Origin: Plumapathes pennacea
Taxonomy: Eukaryota; Cnidaria; Anthozoa; Antipatharia; Myriopathidae
Length of the DNA: 64,000 bases
Direction: 5' to 3'
NCBI GenBank assembly: GCA_964036295.1
Contig: OZ038468.1
Location: forward strand, 16,494,683-16,558,682
Part shown: piece by piece, positions 60,201 to 64,000 of the stretch
How positions within the stretch are numbered: position 1 is the first letter of the stretch
Layout: each line of letters begins with the position of its first letter
Translations under genes and position numbers: made by a program
Notes under the pieces: generated by a model
Databases searched by the model: none
Seen by the model: only the letters and a program-made list of their open reading frames with translations
What the model was told of the DNA's origin: nothing

Positions 60201-63200
60201 AAAGGAAAAGACAAGGAGAACAGAAATTGCTCTTCTAACCTGATGAAAAGTTGTGGGAACCATGCTGGCCACTGAAGGCTGGCTGATACTGGGAGCCACT
60301 TGCGTGGGTCTTTGCAGGCATCTGTAGGGAAAGTCATAAGACATTATTACTCTGTAAATTATGATGAGGAGATAGTGAACAGAAGAACCAGATAAGGTGC
60401 CAAATAAAATAAGCTGTACATAGGGTGGTGATTAGGTCAAGTACTCTTAAAGCATGTATTTTCTTTTGTTTGATTACCACAAGTCGCCTTCACCTACCTG
60501 GTACATCTGGGTTGTAAATGCAGGGAATGTTCCTGGCATCATGGGGTTAGTGCCTGGGGGATAGAATGCCAGTCCACCATATCCAAATGGAGGCATCGCA
60601 GCATTGATGAACTGTTGCTGCTGAAGGTGTTGCTGCCCTGCTGAACCAGCCTGATTCAGAGATGTCGGCACAGGGGAGGAAGCATCACTGCGACCAAATT
60701 TCTGATCACCTGAAGAAGGTAAAATAAAATAATAGAAACTTCAATATGAGCTGCAAGTGCAACTCAGCTACCATTCTAACAACTGTCACAAAAATAATAC
60801 ATGTAAGATTTCAAGATTATTTTGTGGAAACCACCATTATATTGTACTCCTTGAGAGCTTATTGATAGGGCACACCTTTTTGTTTCTTTGACAATATAAT
60901 TTCTTTGTAAAGCAAACAATGAGCTAAAGAATTTAATGCTCAGAAATAACAGAAAAACAAAAAACTAGGTCTGCAATGTGTACATTTGTCCACTTCAATG
61001 TAGTTGAATCAAAGTCTTCTTGCCAAATTTTCTTAACAGCATTTCATTTTTTCTTCTGATTGGTTACTGAGCAGTTGTGGCAAGCAATATTATCAGTTTG
61101 ACCAATCTCTCATTGATAAGTTACCACGCTTTTAGATTATAACATAGTTTACCTGCATATGTGCAGAAGACAAAAAATAGATCTTACCAGGGTATGTTCC
61201 TGCAAGGTTATCTCTGCTCTGAGGTGCAAACGGTGGCATCTCATAATAAGGCTAAAAGAAAACATGAGAGCTGCTTCAGCATAGATCATTATTACCATAA
61301 TTTTTTTACAACAATGTGAAAGTTCAAGCCAAGAATTTTCAACAATCCCACAAACATACCATTTGCATTCTTTGTAAGTCATCATAGTAAGGAGACATTC
61401 CCATTGGCTGAGGAAGAGAAATAGATGACCATAAACCTTCAAAACTTGAACATGCTCTTGAGACAAGAGGCTGTTGATAGTCAGGCCATCAAAATTGAAA
61501 CACTATTCAAAACAAAATATCACAAAAGATGGCAAAAAAAAAAAAAAAAAAAAAGACAACTGCTATCTACTGCTACAGCAAAAGTATTACAGCTATGTAT
61601 TATATACAGACGTAAAATTAAGCAAGAATGTTATAATCAGATTATTGGAAAAGAAAAAGATGTTGCAGGGAGGGAGCAGGGGATAAAACAAGAGACACTT
61701 ACATAATGGAGCTGCATGCCATACAAGGCTGGATTGATTGGCAACACACCAGGAGGTAAAGATGGCTTACCTACAAGAAAATCCCATTTTAAGGTTCAAT
61801 ACTCACAGGTAAAAAGACTTTTAGGACACAGGATAACATACAGTGACTGTTATAAGAGAGTTAAGGATTTAGGATGCGGAATGCTTGTAAACAATAGTGT
61901 TGCCATCAGACTCTCGATTTCCCCAAACACTTTTTCAAAATAATGTGAATACCCATTGAATTGTACCTTCCATATACATTCTGACCGGTACTGTAAGTGT
62001 TCAACACAGAAATCAAACCAAGGTGCTATTCCAATAAGCTCTGTACAAACTGTTTTGCCACTATCTATAAGAAACACCCATATTTATTTCCACTTATGCA
62101 ACATAGCAAATGCAGGCAAGGTGTTGTACTTACTGGTGTGGGTCAAAGGCTTTCCAGTATTGGACATCGTCACTGTTGTATGGGCAGATGGAGTAGTGGT
62201 GGAAGTTCCTGTGTGCGGTATGCTCACACCTGGGGGAGGGGCAAGGGGTTCTGAATTTGACGACAGTTCACTCCGGGACAAATTACTTGAGACTGACGAG
62301 CTGCTGTATGAGTTTGAGCCAAGACTTCCGGTTGAGAGCTGCTCCTTTCGGGCGAGAGAGGGTTGCGAGACACCATGCTAGGGAGGGTAAAACAATCCAA
62401 AATCATGAAAGGCGAAATATGATGAGAAATGCCCTCAAAACTGAGATATCCCTTAGATTTTCAACATAGTCAAAAAGCAAGTGATCTTCTACTGTACAAT
62501 TTAACAGACAGGGAGGAATGTCATTTCATATACAACTTTCATGAAAACTCTGCACACCTACATGTACCAACCTGGTAAGCTCTTGATTCCAGAGGACTTT
62601 CCTTTGAAAGTACAGCAGGGATGTGCGGTACCTTATTTTGATTCCGAGAAGAGGAACCAAGTGATTGTGGAATGCTAACAGACTGCAAGCTAGGTGGTGA
62701 CTTGGGCCGATCAATGCTAGATGGCACTGGCTTGGACTGTAGCACACTCTCCATGTGTGATTCCATTTGTGGTGGCAGAGGAATTGGGTCAGGAGGACCC
62801 TAAGATAAAATGTAAAACCTACTTTGTAGACTCACAGTAACTTAATCCAACTCAGTCCCTCAAAGTACACAGATGTGTACTGCTGTACATACTAATGACC
62901 ACAGATCTGCACTTTATTGTAAGATGATACTTTTATATGGTATGTAGTACCCAGCGCTCAACATTAACGGTTGCCCGCTTGCCCGGGGCAACCAAAACTT
63001 TTGGTCGGGCAGGTAAATTCTGGGCCGGGCAACTAGAAATTATGAAACTTTCTATTGCTTGAAGTCAATCTACAGTCTGAAGGGCAACCAACCTAAAACC
63101 TTAATGTCGAGCACTGTACTTTTATATGGTATGTAGTACCCTTAAGGTTGAGAAATAATATGAAAGAGGCAGTGTCATGAAATGTGCATGCCATGCACGT

Positions 63201-63985
63201 TTGTCGAATCTTGAAAACATTCGCCCAAAGTTTTCAAGTTTGAAATCCAAGATGTGGTGGACCTGCTGTTTTCAAGATTCAAACAAATGTGCATGCATCT
63301 TGTGAGCTCCTTAAGGCAATTTAAAACTTGTCCCCACCTGACTGACAAGAGGTTGCTGCCGCTCTTGAGGGGACGTGTGCTGAAAATGTCTGGGCTCTTC
63401 CAGGGCTGTAATGCTGGAAGAAGCAGGAGTTGTTGCTGCAATGGTTGCCGGAGTGTTGATGGGCAGTGACGACGAGAGACTTGGTAAGTCAGGCTTTGGC
63501 TCCACAGGTGGTGGTACACTAACATTTTCACTAAAATCAATAATAATATTAGCATGAATGAGAGGAAGATACTTCAATTCCTACTTGCTTGCTGTATGAT
63601 GTGTCACTTTAGATTCCAGTACTATACCTTGCTTCTGACTTCCTGGGCTCCTCAACAGTTCGAGATGCAACATCCTGCAGAAAGAATTAAAGAAAATATT
63701 TTACTTCCAACCTTCGCACAACAAGATTGACAACCAATGCCACCAGCATCTAAATTTTATCCAAAACATCAGCATCTACATCATCAACATCTACATGAAA
63801 CTAAAACTCCATCTCAACACTGATATATATATATCAAAATCATTGATCAACATCGAACTAGATTTCTGTACATAATTATGTCTAACAGGCATATTTTGTA
63901 GACCCACATTGCTTCTGGTCTTGATCTTTACTTCTTTCTCCTGAATACTACTCCCAGAATCACCACCAAACTCCAAATTTCCAAA
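57214..63985 (-). CDS. UBAP2L: UBAP2/UBAP2L homologue (lingerer family), 3' part
   Basis: Cytoplasmic RNA-binding protein of the UBAP2L/lingerer family, known in vertebrates for stress-granule nucleation and translation control. Only the C-terminal 577 codons lie here; the UBA domain is beyond the right edge. Exons (minus): 63908-63985, 63628-63674, 63338-63530, 62572-62799, 62134-62377, 61703-61770, 61360-61407, 61188-61251, 60498-60709, 60240-60321, 59686-59772, 57895-57956, 57214-57531. Matches to UBAP2L in order are FGNLEFGGDSGSS, LPPGVLPINPALYGMQL, YYDDLQRMQM, GDQKFGRSDASSP, INAAMPPFGYGGL, GYDDLGSAHDFGKSGY, then PFMPMIPQAQQP, a His/Gln-rich stretch and an end YPAFWSGQN like vertebrate YNSYSWGAN. 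Mostly low-complexity Ser/Pro/Gln. UBAP2 and UBAP2L are vertebrate paralogues, so the symbol is approximate. Confidence 0.85.
58288..58414. repeat. Short inverted-repeat element in UBAP2L intron
   Basis: Perfect 15-base inverted ends GTAGGCAGCCCGGAG (58288-58302) and CTCCGGGCTGCCTAC (58400-58414) enclose about 97 bases, with T/A-rich sequence just outside. A small MITE candidate in the long intron 57957-59685. Confidence 0.5.
59928..60063. mobile_element. Short pogo-like MITE
   Basis: Ends CAGTGAACTCTCTTTTAAG and CTTAGAGAGAGTTTATTG are imperfect inverted repeats flanked by TA. In a UBAP2L intron. Confidence 0.45.
62953..63116. mobile_element. CAGYGCTCGACATTAA MITE, copy 4, with 25-bp flanking repeat
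   Basis: Close to copy 1. It is bounded by a perfect 25-base direct repeat (62928-62952 and 63117-63141), far longer than the usual target duplication of such elements. In a UBAP2L intron. Confidence 0.7.
63166..63310. mobile_element. Partial copy of the 6419 foldback MITE
   Basis: Shares GGCAGTGTCATGA, ATGTGCATGC, AATCTTGAAAACATTC and AAGTTTGAAATCCAAGATG with the 6419 element, but has decayed ends. Lies in a UBAP2L intron close to the donor of exon 63338-63530. Confidence 0.55.
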
Positions 63986-64000
63986 CTACGAGAGAAAACA

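Overview
The window is animal nuclear DNA with 13 intron-rich, protein-coding genes. It is most likely from an anthozoan cnidarian, probably a stony coral. That placement is inferred from compact vertebrate-like gene structures, very closely spaced genes on alternating strands, and many short non-autonomous DNA transposons (TTAA-flanked, TA-flanked pogo-like and 8-bp-TSD elements) plus a tRNA-Ser-derived SINE. I saw no bacterial operon, CRISPR array, virus or large coding mobile element. Gene identities come from reading the spliced protein against families I know, not from a search. CDS coordinates give the span from start to stop codon including introns; exon limits are in the evidence.

Left third (1-28081). 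The 3' part of CATSPER2 (+) ends tail-to-tail with KRTCAP2 (-). KRTCAP2 shares a 145-bp promoter gap with DET1 (+). DET1 converges on RPS6 (-), which is 127 bp head-to-head with a small CARF/ALS2CR8-like gene (+). TUBGCP4 (+, 19 coding exons) follows; its introns carry a 2-kb TIR element, trinucleotide-rich DNA and a duplicated splice acceptor.

Middle (28082-47072). HNRNPK (-, 15 coding exons) is divergent from HMGCR (+, 20 coding exons).

Right (47073-64000). DNAAF4 (-) / NUDT15 (+), FXN (-) / ANAPC11 (+), and the 3' part of a UBAP2/UBAP2L homologue (-), which runs off the right edge.

The genes do not form one pathway. They cover sperm and cilium function (CATSPER2, DNAAF4), N-glycosylation (KRTCAP2), ubiquitin ligases (DET1, ANAPC11), translation and RNA binding (RPS6, HNRNPK, UBAP2L), microtubule nucleation (TUBGCP4), sterol synthesis (HMGCR), nucleotide sanitation (NUDT15) and iron-sulfur assembly (FXN). 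The striking property is layout: 11 of 12 neighbouring gene pairs lie on opposite strands, with several likely bidirectional promoters. I found no convincing undescribed biological system. The most unusual items are the fourfold duplicated acceptor in TUBGCP4, the TIR element in its intron 5, a one-base discrepancy in ANAPC11, and a repeat flanked by a 25-bp direct duplication.
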